From an uncultured Candidatus Altimarinota bacterium (GTDB lineage: Bacteria > Patescibacteriota > Gracilibacteria > BD1-5 > UBA2023): DNA of 36,084 nucleotides. The DNA lies in the NCBI GenBank assembly GCA_936941205.1, contig CAKZJF010000003.1:1-36084 (forward strand). The letters run 5' to 3'. Shown here one piece after another: positions 20,689 through 30,663 of the stretch. The notes beneath the pieces are model-generated. The model was not told the DNA's origin, made no database searches, and saw only the letters and a list, made by a program, of their open reading frames with translations. The position numbers were made by a program, and so were the translations under genes. Within the stretch, counting starts at the first letter, position 1. Each line of letters opens with the position of its first letter.

Positions 20689-20700
20689 ATAAAATGTCAA
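20673..20700 (-). promoter_or_regulatory. Promoter of the ankyrin gene
   Basis: Minus strand TTGACA (20700-20695, perfect), a 16-nt spacer and TTTAAT (20678-20673). Transcription should start near 20666. Confidence 0.55.
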
Positions 20701-20802
20701 ATTTATATTCACGCAATCTATTATATTAGTTACACTTCATAGTCAATATGAATCAAAGTTCATAGATTACTTGTATCTTTCTTCAACTCCTCCAGAGCAA
20801 GA

Positions 20803-20836
20803 ATCAAAAAATATCCGTCCATTCGGACGGATATTT
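20803..20836 (-). terminator. Terminator of tRNA-Cys
   Basis: Stem AAATATCCGTCC / GGACGGATATTT with loop ATTC. On the minus strand it is followed by a run of T, just after the tRNA. Confidence 0.85.
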
Positions 20837-20847
20837 CATATTTCTTT

Positions 20848-20921
20848 TGGAGGCACCACCCGGAGTCGAACCGGGCTACGAAGCTTTGCAGGCCCCTACA
20901 TAACCGATCTGCCATGGCGCC
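20848..20921 (-). tRNA. tRNA-Cys (anticodon GCA)
   Basis: Read on the minus strand it starts GGCGCCATGGCAGATC. The acceptor GGCGCCA pairs with TGGTGCC (one G-U). The anticodon loop CTGCAAA gives GCA. The T-arm CCCGGTTCGACTCCGGG is standard. The discriminator base is T, typical of tRNA-Cys, and CCA is encoded (20848-20850). Confidence 0.95.
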
Positions 20922-20941
20922 AATTACTTATCGTCGATGGC

Positions 20942-20968
20942 ATTATAGGGAAAGTTCATAAATTGCAA
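20942..20968 (-). promoter_or_regulatory. Promoter of tRNA-Cys
   Basis: Minus strand TTGCAA, a 15-nt spacer and a perfect TATAAT (20947-20942), about 20 nt before the tRNA 5' end. Confidence 0.6.
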
Positions 20969-20981
20969 GAATTTTCAACAT

Positions 20982-21006
20982 AAAAAGACCAGATATTGGT
21001 CTTTTT
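20982..21006. terminator. Terminator after the 59-residue gene
   Basis: Stem AAAAAGACCA / TGGTCTTTTT with a 5-nt loop; works on both strands and separates the small gene from tRNA-Cys. Confidence 0.8.
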
Positions 21007-21042
21007 AAGAGAGGTATTTTAGTAGTATGTATTTATTAGTAT

Positions 21043-21222
21043 CTATCTTGTAGATGAATCATCTGAAGTGTCAGATGTTTCTTTCTTTTCTTCTTGAACA
21101 GTGAGAGTATGGGGTTTATTACCATACCATTCAGCTAGGGCATGTTCACGAGATTCTTGTCTTGCAATAGCATGCGCTCGGCATGAATATGGAATCATAT
21201 TCTGGGTATCTACGTCAGCCAT
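21043..21222 (-). CDS. Small protein of unknown function (59 residues)
   Basis: The frame runs from ATG 21222 (MADVDTQNMIPYSCRAHAIA) to TAG 21043-21045, ending SDTSDDSSTR. It is hydrophilic, with a single Cys, an acidic Ser/Asp tail and no membrane helix. No in-frame UGA occurs. Support comes from an excellent promoter (TTGACT, 17 nt, TATAAT) just upstream and a terminator just downstream. Function unknown. Confidence 0.65.
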   Translation of the reverse strand: MADVDTQNMIPYSCRAHAIARQESREHALAEWYGNKPHTLTVQEEKKETSDTSDDSSTR

Positions 21223-21247
21223 AAGAGGAATATTAAGTTACTTAAAT

Positions 21248-21276
21248 ATTATACACTATAATTTAATTTAAGTCAA
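21248..21276 (-). promoter_or_regulatory. Strong promoter of the 59-residue gene
   Basis: Minus strand TTGACT (21276-21271), a 17-nt spacer and TATAAT (21253-21248), start expected near 21241, about 19 nt before the ATG. Confidence 0.75.
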
Positions 21277-21338
21277 TATATAATGAATCAATGAAAGTAT
21301 ATTTATTTGTATACTCTAAGCAGACTTATTAAAAACTC

Positions 21339-21908
21339 ATGGCATCTTCACTTGAACGAATTCATCAGTATATAACCCGTTTTGCTCCATCCAAAATTCG
21401 TTTACAAGAATATATAACACGGAAGTGATTTATTATTTCTTTTGATGAATTATGATATGATGAAGATATTATGCTCCATTTATGGATACGAAATTATATA
21501 TCGCTTGCTAAGCCGATTCAATATACAAAACAAAAGCTTTATCAAAAGAAATTCCCGAAGGAGAGCATTGAACGAATTATGGAATCATACAATGAATCTT
21601 TTACTGATTGGGATGGGTATAAAATACGAATACAATCTATTATAGATACTTGAGTTCGGCAAGGAAAATCAATAGCTATTCTTCGGTGAAAATTGGTATG
21701 ATTATATCCAATATTTCGAGATGAAATCGATTCACTTTTGACATGCAATCCAACTTCTGATAAGGAAAATCTTCAAACTATCCACATAAGATATCAGAAT
21801 AAATATAATCTCACCGAGAGAAATGGAAAACAGAAATATATTCTCTTTCTCCAAAGACGAGGCTTTTTATATAAAGATATTGTATCACTGCTTTCCGGCG
21901 ATGAATAA
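21339..21908 (+). CDS. recX: RecX-like regulator of RecA
   Basis: RecX binds RecA filaments and limits recombination. The 189-residue frame runs from MASSLERIHQYITRFAPSKI to TAA 21906-21908. It is built of three-helix units typical of RecX: RLQEYITRKGFIISFDEL, KQKLYQKKFPKESIERIMES and QKYILFLQRRGFLYKDIVSL, with VRQGKSIAILRGKLVGLYP in the middle. UGA supplies Gly in RKGF and RGKL. The match is by helix pattern and length, not by an invariant motif, so the call is moderate. Lying directly before radA, another recombination gene, supports it. Confidence 0.65.
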
Positions 21909-21956
21909 TTTTCTTTTTTATTTCATATAAGTATACTCTCTCTATAAATTTTTCAT

Positions 21957-23324
21957 ATGTATACGTGTTCTCGTTGCAATACTTCTGTGCTAAAATGGAC
22001 TGGGAAATGTCCTCAGTGTTCAGAATGGAATACTCTTATTGAGTCTGCTCCATCCTGATGATGAAAATCAAATAAAAAATCTCCAGGAGTGGTTCGGGAA
22101 AAAAAGACTCTCTCAAGCCAGTGAGCAGTCGAATCTATTCGTATGAAGAGCTCCTCTTCTGAACTGGATGGTGTTTTTGGGGATGGAGTTGTTCCTGGGA
22201 GCTTGATTCTTCTCTCGGGTGAACCATGAATTTGAAAATCAACTCTCTCACTTCAGATGTCTGATTGGTACTGAACAGAATCACATCCAGTTCTCTATAT
22301 CAGCTGAGAAGAGCACATAGGACAAATAGCTTCTCGTGCAAAACGTCTCTGAATCCAGAATGAATATATACGCATATTAGCTACTGGAGTTTTCGAAGAT
22401 ATTATCTCTACCATTGAGAGTGGAGATGAATGAGTCATTATTATTGACTCTATATCTGTATTGTGAAGTGAGTATCTTGAAGGAAGCAGTGGAAGTATCT
22501 CTCAGATACGAACCATGACAGAGGCTCTCATGGAGGTTGCAAAGCGAACACAGAAAATTATTATTCTGATAGGCCATGTAACAAAAGATGGTGCCATAAG
22601 TGGTCCGAAGGCTCTTGAACATTTAGTGGATGTTGTTTTATTTCTGGAAGGGAGTCGATATGAAAACTATCGAATTCTTCGATCGTATAAAAATCGATTT
22701 GGTCCAACTGATATGGTAGGACTTTTTCGAATGACAGAAAATGGATTGATCGATATACAGAATCCTGGAATGGAGTTTGTGAGTTTGGAGAATACAAAAC
22801 TTTCATGATCAGCGCTTTCCATTACCATGGAAGGGAATCGACCTATATTAATTGAATTGGAAGCACTTACAACGTATACAAAATTCTGATATCCAAAACG
22901 ATCAAGTCGTTGAATTAACCAAGGGAAACTTGATTTGCTCATTGCTGTTTTAACAAAATATAGCAATACAAAACTCGATAGTTATGATGTATATATAAAT
23001 ATTGGAAGAGGACTCTCGATTCATGAACCTTGAATAGATATGGCCTGTATGGTTGCAATGATGAGCTCACGAAGAAATATGACGGTATGAAGAACACTCT
23101 TTCTTGGTGAGGTATCATTAACCGGAGTTATAAAAAATGTATTCCTTCTTGAACGTCGTATTCAGGAAGCAGCTAAACTCGGTTTTCATGAAATGTATAT
23201 CCCTACTTCGTATGATGGAAAGATTCCATCCTGAATTGAAGTGGTTCGTGTTTGAAATGTTTCTGAACTGGCTAATAAACTTGGATTTAATTCCAAACAA
23301 TCCAGAGAAGAGGAAGAGGAATAG
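21957..23324 (+). CDS. radA: DNA repair protein RadA (Sms)
   Basis: RadA is a RecA-like hexameric ATPase that drives branch migration in recombinational repair. The protein has 455 residues, the family length. A zinc finger has C4, C7, C18 and C21. The P-loop GEPGIGKSTL lies at residues 88-97, and both middle Gly codons (22227-22229 and 22233-22235) are UGA. Walker B is VIIIDSISVL, and the hallmark KNRFG is near residue 245. A Lon-like C-terminal domain follows (VYINIGRGLSIHEPGIDMAC, LFLGEVSLTGVIKNV). It ends in EEEEE before TAG 23322-23324. It follows recX-like on the same strand with a 48-nt gap. Confidence 0.97.
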
Positions 23325-23393
23325 TTTTTTTGTTTGTCTTTTTTTTATTTATATATATTCTCCGATATATACTTGTATGTTTTTTGATTTGGT

Positions 23394-23648
23394 ATGAAGT
23401 TTCAACTCCTTATTCTTGGTATATTTTGGATATTTTCATTAGGGATGTTCGTTTTTCTTGCTCTTGTCCTGAGACACATACGACAGTTTCGTGAGTATAG
23501 CACCTATATTGTTCCCATCACTCGATTTTTCTTTCTTCTTTTACTTTTGATTACACTCTTTGGAAGCTATATGATAGTTTCTGATACGAGCTCTAAAATG
23601 CTTTTTCAATCAGGAAAGAGGACGAGTGCCCCAGATAGTCAATATTAA
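23394..23648 (+). CDS. Small membrane protein of unknown function
   Basis: The 84-residue protein has two hydrophobic helices: [20 protein letters not shown] and [20 protein letters not shown], joined by a basic loop RHIRQFREY. The tail [12 protein letters not shown] is hydrophilic. It ends at TAA 23646-23648, 11 nt before ychF, and is probably co-transcribed with it. It has no UGA codon. No family recognised. Confidence 0.7.
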   Translation: MKFQLLILGIFWIFSLGMFVFLALVLRHIRQFREYSTYIVPITRFFFLLLLLITLFGSYMIVSDTSSKMLFQSGKRTSAPDSQY

Positions 23649-23659
23649 TTTTTTTTCTT

Positions 23660-24748
23660 ATGCAAGTAGGTATTGTTGGTCTTCCAAATGTTGGTAAATC
23701 TACCCTGTTTAATGCGCTTACAAAGTCATATGCTGCAGAAGCGGCAAACTTTCCTTTCTGTACTATTGAGCCGAATACGGGTATAGTAAATGTAAATGAT
23801 GAGCGTCTTGAACAGATTCGTATCGTTGTCAATGGCGCAAAAATTATTCCTGCAAATGTAGAGTTTGTAGATATTGCTGGTCTTGTTGAGTGAGCAAGTA
23901 AATGAGAATGACTTGGGAATAAGTTTTTATCACACATTCGAAATGTGGATGCTGTATTACAAGTTGTCCGTGCTTTTGATGATAGTAATGTTCATCATGT
24001 GAATGGTTCAGTGAATCCAAAACGGGACATTGAAGTCATTAATCTTGAATTGATTTTTTCGGATCTTGATACACTTGATAAGAGAATTGGCGATAATCAA
24101 AAAAAAGTACGCGCAGGTGATAAAGAGGCAAAATCTCGAGAAGATATCTATGCTCGACTTAAAGAACATCTTGAACAAGGAAAGATAGCATCAATTATGG
24201 ATATGACTGATGATGAGAAAATTGCCATCTCAGATCTTCACCTCCTGACAGCAAAACCTTTTATTTATGCGGTGAATGTTACTGAAGATAGAATAAATAT
24301 TTCTGAAAATGAACTCCGAGAGATTACTGGTATTTCAGATATAAAAATCCCTGTACTTCCAGTAAGTGCAAAAATTGAGATGGATATGCTAGAATTTTCC
24401 GAAGAAGATAGAAAGATGTTTCTTTCTGATATGGGAATTGATTTTAATCCTATGGATATTATAATAAAAAAATGTTATGACCTTCTCGGTCTTCAGTATT
24501 ATTTTACTGCTGGTGAAATAGAAGTGCGGGCTTGGACTATAAAAAAATGATGGTCTGCACCAGAAGCTGCAGGAGTTATTCATACTGATTTTCAGAAGAA
24601 ATTTATTAAAGCAGATACCGTAAACTGGAAAGATTTGGTAGATTGTAGTGGTTGGTCAGGGGCTCGTGAAAAATGAAAAGTTCGAATGGAGTGAAAGGAA
24701 TATATTGTACAAGATGGGGATATTATGTTGTTTAAGTTTTGAGGATAA
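23660..24748 (+). CDS. ychF: Ribosome-binding ATPase YchF (Obg-like)
   Basis: YchF is a conserved P-loop ATPase of the Obg family that binds ribosomes. The protein has 362 residues, the usual size. It has G1 [15 protein letters not shown], the segment [11 protein letters not shown]3 DIAGLVEGASKGEGLGNKFL and a C-terminal TGS-type end ([15 protein letters not shown]). Three glycines of the invariant G3 stretch (23891-23893, 23903-23905, 23909-23911) are UGA codons. A last UGA gives FGG before TAA 24746-24748. It follows the small membrane protein by 11 nt and is convergent with a minus-strand transcript. Confidence 0.97.
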
Positions 24749-24756
24749 TAGAAATA

Positions 24757-24812
24757 AAAAATCCCTTCATGTATCTGTGGCATATTTAAGAAAAAAGCCT
24801 ATGAAGGGATTT
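24757..24812 (-). terminator. Long-loop terminator, minus strand
   Basis: Arms AAATCCCTTCAT and ATGAAGGGATTT pair over 12 bp with a 30-nt loop. On the minus strand six T follow; on the plus strand there is no T run. It could end ychF only poorly, so a minus-strand transcript is implied. Confidence 0.6.
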
Positions 24813-24821
24813 ATGTTTTGT

Positions 24822-24850
24822 GGTTATAATACACTTCATATATTATAACC
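24822..24850. repeat. Perfect 10-bp inverted repeat
   Basis: GGTTATAATA (24822-24831) and TATTATAACC (24841-24850) flank the 9-nt loop CACTTCATA. On the minus strand the loop contains ATGAAG, which is complementary to CTTCAT in the nearby terminator arm. Confidence 0.7.
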
Positions 24851-25098
24851 TTGTCTACTCCTATTTGGTCTTTTGTCGAGTATGACCAGCTCGTACCATT
24901 CCTTTTTGGAATAATAATTTTTATGTGTGAGAACCTCTTTATTTGTTTTTGTAGAACTTGTATTCTACATTTTTTTTGATAGGAAGTTTCCGTATCAATT
25001 TTTTATGTATTCATCCTTTTTGTTTTATAACGAGGATGAGATACTATTTGTTTTTATATGGTGTATGAAGTTCACCGTGTCTAGGAGAAGACATAGAT

Positions 25099-25127
25099 AT
25101 TATGCATTAATAATTATAAATTGTCAA
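25099..25127 (-). promoter_or_regulatory. Minus-strand promoter with no obvious gene
   Basis: TTGACA (25127-25122, perfect), a 17-nt spacer and CATAAT (25104-25099). The start is expected near 25092, leading into the gene-free stretch. Confidence 0.55.
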
Positions 25128-25156
25128 AATATATTTCGTTATTCTATGAATAATAG

Positions 25157-25182
25157 AAAAAATCCGCTTATTATAGCGGATT
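25157..25182 (-). terminator. Terminator of the membrane-protein gene
   Basis: Stem AATCCGCT / AGCGGATT with a 6-nt loop; on the minus strand it runs into six T. It follows the stop of the gene at 25228-25746. Confidence 0.8.
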
Positions 25183-25227
25183 AGTGTATGAATAAATATT
25201 TAGTACAATAATAAAAAATATTGTCAA

Positions 25228-25746
25228 TTATACGCGTATCTTCTTTATTTTTTCTCCATATTTTTCTCGTTTCTTTGTAATATTTTTCCCACTTATTCAT
25301 GCAATGAGTAATAGCCATCAGAAAAGAATATACCAAAAAGGTGCTGATATCTCTGTTGATGTAGGTGTATTTGAGATATTTAAATCTTTAATAGATAAAC
25401 TACCACTTGTTGTAGTATTTACTACTCATGAAGCTTCTTTGGTTGTATCTTCTAAGAAAATTGATCCAACTAATATCATAAATATCGCGAGAGAGATCTG
25501 AGTCCATTTCCATATTTTTTTACGAAATATTCCTGGATCGATAGCTCCACGTATTATACTGATGACCGGTATAATACAGAGAATGTATTTTGTCCAAACA
25601 GGGAATAGGTATGATCCAATTTGAACTTCAAATCCTGTAAAATCAAATATAATTATCGTAGTGAGAAGTATTCAGAAAATGAGACGTATTATCCGAATAG
25701 TTCCATCACTTGGACGAGAACGAACGAATTCAATAAATTTAAGCAT
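25228..25746 (-). CDS. Four-helix membrane protein of unknown function
   Basis: The 172-residue frame runs from ATG 25746 (MLKFIEFVRSRPSDGTIRII) to TAA 25228-25230. About four membrane helices are visible: LIFGILLTTIIIFDFTGF, YILCIIPVISIIRG, ISLAIFMILVGSIF and PFWYILFGWLLLIAGIS. A Thr/Ser-rich loop lies between the third and fourth, and the tail is strongly basic (KNITKKREKYGEKIKKIRV). Gly codons in helices 1 and 4 are UGA. It lies 92 nt after the beta-propeller gene on the same strand, so the two may work together. No family recognised. Confidence 0.75.
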
Positions 25747-25801
25747 AGTTATAATAAGAGATTCACTAATAAATGTTGTAAGAATGTATCGATAAAGTAC
25801 A

Positions 25802-25830
25802 TAAAATCAAGGATAGTAATCTTGATTTTA
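25802..25830. terminator. Hairpin between beta-propeller and membrane-protein genes
   Basis: A 10-bp stem TAAAATCAAG / CTTGATTTTA with a 9-nt loop and a short T run on both strands. It may be a weak terminator or a processing site between two co-directed genes. Confidence 0.5.
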
Positions 25831-25838
25831 CAGAACTA

Positions 25839-28169
25839 TTATTTCCAAATAATCTCTCATGTATCTTCATTACTTTCTATGTTGGTTGAAAGCATTTTTT
25901 CATTACTAATCGTATAGAGAGTATCCCCAATATACAGATTTCTTATAATAAATGAGTTATTGAGTTGCCAGATATTTTGAGATAAGTAGTTATCTATAGA
26001 AGATCATTCATAACAATAAGGAGGTACGTATTGTTGATTAATTGGTTCACAGTATTCTCATCCCCCTATGAGTTTATAACATTTTGGTTTTTGTATTGTA
26101 TTTTTTCCATAACTAGCACATTCTTTTTTCCATTTATTTTCTAAATTTTTCCCATCAATATGAGTTATTCGTCATAATTCTTTTATTCCAGCTGGTTTCA
26201 CTGAAAGAATGAGTGTTCCTTGCCAAGTAGTACTTGGTCAATGAATTGAAGCTATTCTTTTTTCTACAATTCAAGATGCTTCATCTTCCGAAGAATTTCC
26301 TGTATTTGTTTCATCTTCTGATATCTGTACTTTCTGGTCATTCATTATTATAGCAGGCATAAGAAGGAGTCATTTTTCTTTATACCAAACAAAGAGTTTT
26401 GGGTTATTAAGAACATCACTTGAACTTCCGGCTCATCCTATAGTAATGGTTGATTCTCTTTTTGGATTTTTTGTATCCTCGACATTATAAAGGTCAATTT
26501 TTATCCCCCCATTTTGTGTTCATCCCCATTGATTTTCAAATGCATCATATCATATTCCTATAAGTCTATTTGTATCATAGGGATGAAGATAGGTTGAATA
26601 TCCAGGAATTTTAAGTTCACCAAGAATATTTGGGTAGGTTGGATCTTTGATATCGATAACAAAGAGTGGATCTATTTGTTTGAAAGTTACCAGGTAGAGT
26701 CGATCATCAATAAATCGTGATGATTGAAAATTTTCACCTTCAGCAATATGGCTTAATGTACCAGTAAGTGTTCCATCTTTTGCGAGTATGCTGAGTGTTG
26801 TATAATTTGTATTTCCACCAGCTTCACCCACTCAATATTCCTGTGTAACAATTCGAAAGTTATCATTCCCATCTTCATCCATAGAATATTGATTCAGAAG
26901 ATTTCCATTTACAAGGCTTGTATAAATATAGGAAGCTGGACTATTATCGAGTGTAAATTTGTGGATAAGAGTACTATTTTGCCCAAATGTAGGAGCAAAA
27001 CATCGTGCATTTGGAGGACAATTATTATTTTTCCCCTCTGTCCAAATTCTCGATAATAGATAGAGTCACTTTGTACTCATATGTATTTCACCAATATCTC
27101 AAAATAGAACTTTTGATTTTATAACACTTCATACATTCTTTATATCTATCATTGATACAGTTGAGAATGCGGGATTAAGTTGATATTTCTGAGAAGTTTT
27201 TTTATCAGGGAGAATATACTCCATAGTATCACAACTAGCAACAGGTTTATTTTCTTGACTGTATTTTCCTGTGGCTTCTTTCATAAGTGTATCACGCACT
27301 CTTGGAATGACTGATTTTATAGAAAATGTTTCTTTAAATTTTTTGAGATAATCTTTTTCATTTGCATATATTGGTGGTATGTTTATGGCATTCTGAGTAA
27401 TAGTATAGAGTTTGTTTGCAATCAGTCGTGATTGTATAAGTGATCCATCAAATTGGATATATCTTTCTAGTTGAGGATTATTTATTTCTGAAAGATTATA
27501 TATGGCTATGATTGCTTTTTGTTCACCATTATACCATCCATACCATCTACTACCGATATTTGTATATTTTGTGGCAGTAATAACTATTTTTCCTTCAGAT
27601 ATATAAAGTTCTGTTCCAATATACGTACTCGGTATACGAATCTTCTTAATTATCTTCATAGAAGCTTTTTCAACTATAAAGATATTCTTTCCAAGTGGTT
27701 TTGAATCATCTTTAGTTCCATCTTCTCTATACATAACTGGATAGTATCAATTACTGGTTCCATCATGAAAAAAGTATATATATTTTCCATCGGTCTTGAT
27801 AATCTCTGCTTCATCCACTCAGGCTACTTGTATGTTGGTGGTTGAATATGCTTCATCTTTGGAACTTGACTGCCTTGTTGAATTGGTTGTATCTGCAACC
27901 CCAGCAAGTGAATCGACTGCTTTTTCCATCATCATGGGCATTGGTCTTCCATAGTAGTAGGGCATCTGCCATTGATAGTTTTCTAGAATTTTGGCCATAG
28001 TTTCCTCCATATCAGTACAATTTTTAAATTTTTTAATTTCAAAAATTGGAGTTACTGTAATGACTCACTCTGTTTGTTCTTTATCAATCAGTTGATTATC
28101 AGTAGTAGTTTCTGCAAATACTCATGAAGTAATACAGAGAATACTTACGAATAGGAAGATAAAACGCAT
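25839..28169 (-). CDS. Secreted beta-propeller domain protein
   Basis: The 776-residue frame runs from ATG 28169 to TAA 25839-25841. A signal peptide is clear: MRFIFLFVSILCITSGVFA before ETTT. Near residue 110 the phrase STTNIQVAGVDEAEIIKTDG followed by KYIYFF matches the hallmark of the beta-propeller family PF09826 (secreted proteins distantly related to WD-40). Repeated propeller phrases follow: SRLIANKLYTITQN, NFQSSRFIDDRLYLVTFKQI and STYLHPYDTNRLIGIGYDAF. Several Cys are found in the second half (SYGKNTIQKPKCYKLIGG). UGA supplies Gly in VAGVDEAE. It is probably exported and membrane- or wall-associated; ligand unknown. Confidence 0.88.
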
Positions 28170-28195
28170 AATATTAGAAGTTACAATATACGTGA

Positions 28196-28224
28196 TTATT
28201 ATGTACGATTCCTTGTAAAGTCAA
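28196..28224 (-). promoter_or_regulatory. Likely promoter of the beta-propeller gene
   Basis: Minus strand TTGACT (28224-28219), a 17-nt spacer and TAATAA (28201-28196), 27 nt before the ATG. Confidence 0.45.
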
Positions 28225-28276
28225 AGCAAAAAGAGGGTTTTTCTAGGACAGTATTTCTATACAAACTTTATAATAA

Positions 28277-28393
28277 ATGACAATAGATAAAACCTCGGGG
28301 GATATACTATTTCCCATGATACAATTGAGAGTATGTATTCTTTTCTTGATAGCGTACTTTTGAAGAAATGAATATGTAAATATCTTGCTATAA
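28277..28393 (+). CDS. Possible small ORF (38 residues)
   Basis: An ATG at 28277 opens 38 codons to TAA 28391-28393, with one UGA. The product MTIDKTSGDILFPMIQLRVC continues with ILFLIAYFG, a short hydrophobic stretch. A TATAAT-like sequence lies directly before the ATG. Nothing else supports it. Confidence 0.25.
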
Positions 28394-28407
28394 ATTCCAT
28401 TCTAGAA

Positions 28408-28434
28408 TTGACTTTGAAACATTTTCCCTATACT
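28408..28434 (+). promoter_or_regulatory. Promoter of ftsK, probably leaderless
   Basis: TTGACT (28408-28413), a 15-nt spacer and TATACT (28429-28434). The ATG at 28442 starts 7 nt after the -10 box, where transcription itself should begin. Confidence 0.55.
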
Positions 28435-28441
28435 CGATACT

Positions 28442-30652
28442 ATGCCACCAAAAAAGAAAAAAACACAGAAAACATCATTTCCTCATATACATATTACTGA
28501 AGATTTTCGTAATATGATTATGGGAGGATTGTGTATTACTTTAGGAGTATTGATGTTTTTCTCTGCCCAAGAAACATCCACAGTATGATATTATCTTTCA
28601 CAATTTTGACTGAAACTTTACTGAGAATATTATAGGATTATTTTTTCCTCTATATTGGTAGCTCTTTGATGAATGATTGTTGTAAAGAAGGCTTCTTGGA
28701 GTATTTCGCGTCTTCTTGGAGTTATTTTATTTTGGATATCAGTTGTTTCGCTTTTGAGTTTTTGATCCGACATAAAAGTTGCCTTTTTTGATAGCCACAT
28801 AAAGTTAATAAATCTTGTTTGAAAGACTTCAGCTATTATTTTTCTTGTTTTTTTGTTTCTCTCCTCCTTATATCTCACACTCCGTATATCATATCGAGCC
28901 ATTCTTTCCAAGGCTCGTCAATCACTTCCAAGTTTTCGAGATGTTCGTGAAACAGTATCCCCTCAGAGGAGTGATTATGAAGAACGAAAAACTTCATGAA
29001 AAGGATCAAATGAATATAAAAAGAAAGCCGAAGAATTGGAAAGGCAACTTGCTTGAATTCAAAAAGAACGTGAGCGCGATAAGGGGCGTATAGAAAAGAA
29101 GCCAGTTCAACTACAGATAGATGACCATGTTCCGAATTCTTGAGGATTATTTTGAGCCCTGGAACGTAAAATTCGTGTAGAATCTGGATCTATCAATCAG
29201 AGAGATAAAGATGAAGTTAAAAAGAGCACCATTGATTTTTGAACTTGGGATTTTCCAAAGACAACACTTTTAAATGTGATAAAACATATTGATGTAGTAG
29301 ATGCAAGTGAGATAGAAGAAAAATCTATTCGTATTCAAAAGTCACTTCTTCAGTTCAATATCGATGTAACTATGGAAGGAGAATCAGTTGGTCCAACCGT
29401 TATTCAATACCGTCTTCGTCCATCTGAATGAGTTCGACTTGCTAAGATTGAATCTCTCAAAAAAGATCTTACCCTTTCATTGAAGGCTAAATCTATTCGT
29501 ATACAAGCACCTATTCCTGGACTCTGATTGGTGGGTGTTGAAGTTCCAAATGATAAACGTGATACAATAGGAATTCGTGAACTTTTGGAACATCCAAATT
29601 TTATTAATCATAAATCAAAACTTGCCCTTGCTATGGGGAAGGATATTAATGGTGATTATATTGTTGGTGATCTTGCTAAAATGCCACATCTTCTCATAGC
29701 AGGTCAAACTGGGTCAGGGAAGTCTGTTTGAATGAATGGATTTCTCCTCTCACTTCTTTATAAAAATACTCCGAGTGAACTTCGAATGATTATGGTGGAT
29801 CCAAAGCAAGTTGAGTTATGAGTATATGATGGAATTCCTCATCTTCTTACTCCTGTAATTAGTTCTCCTGATAAGGCACTCAATTCTTTGAAATGGAGTG
29901 TTGCTGAAATGGAAAGAAGATACTCACTTTTAAAGCAGGTATGAGCAAGAAATCTTGCAGAGTATAATGTGAAAATGAATAAAAAAGATCAGATGTTTGT
30001 GATTGTAATTGTAATCGATGAATTGGCCGACCTTATGATGAGTGGAAATAAAAAAGAAGTTGAATCAGCCATTACTCGTATTGCACAAAAAGCTCGCGCA
30101 GTCGGGATGCATTTAATTCTTGCCACTCAACGTCCTTCTGTAGATGTTATTACTGGTCTCATCAAGGCAAACGTACCTTCTCGTATTGCCTTTACCGTTG
30201 CCTCTCAGGTAGATAGTAGAACCATTCTTGATCAGGTTGGAGCGGAAGATCTTCTTGGAAGAGGGGACATGCTCTATTTTCCAACTTGAGCTATGACTAC
30301 TCAACGAGTCCAATGAGTTCTTGTTGAGACTGATGAGGTTGAACGAGTGGTGAATCATATCAAACGAACCATTGATCCAGAGATGTTGGAAGATCTCTAT
30401 GATGCTTCTATTGTTCAGTGAGATCGATGAAATTTTGAATGAGCAGTTGCGGGTGGAAATTTTGATGAAGATCCAAAAGTCGTAGAAGCTGCTATTGAAT
30501 TAGTGCGTAATAGTGGAAAGTGTTCGACATCTATGCTTCAACGGCATTTGAAACTTTGATATGGGCGTGCAGCACGAGTAGTAGATATTCTTGAAGAAAT
30601 GGGAATTGTTGGCCCAGCTGATGGATCAAAACCACGAGAGATTATTGGATAG
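28442..30652 (+). CDS. ftsK: DNA translocase FtsK/SpoIIIE
   Basis: FtsK pumps chromosomal DNA through the division septum. The 736-residue frame ends at TAG 30650-30652. A basic start ([10 protein letters not shown]) precedes about four membrane helices ([60 protein letters not shown]). A charged linker follows ([20 protein letters not shown]). The motor has Walker [17 protein letters not shown] and Walker [13 protein letters not shown], then [19 protein letters not shown]. The DNA-reading gamma domain is present: [20 protein letters not shown]. The Gly after the Walker A (29729-29731) and the Gly in KLGYG are UGA. Transcription is probably leaderless. Confidence 0.97.
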
Positions 30653-30663
30653 TGTATATTGAA

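Larger units (their letters stand above)
24749..25227. other. 479-nt stretch without a convincing gene
   Basis: No frame in either direction gives a credible protein under code 25. The stretch holds the long-loop terminator (24757-24812), a perfect 10-bp inverted repeat GGTTATAATA/TATTATAACC (24822-24850), a good minus-strand promoter (25099-25127) and the terminator at 25161-25182. A roughly 335-nt untranslated minus-strand transcript is possible. Confidence 0.5.

Noticed and set aside
21957-24748. Apparent pseudogenes in radA and ychF with many internal stops
   Set aside because: All internal stops are UGA, fall on conserved glycines and cause no frameshift. The genes are intact under code 25.
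24927-25184. Plus-strand 85-codon frame, Phe-rich
   Set aside because: It needs a GTG start, runs through the minus-strand terminator at 25161-25182, has no ribosome site or UGA-Gly, and its composition is that of translated AT-rich DNA.
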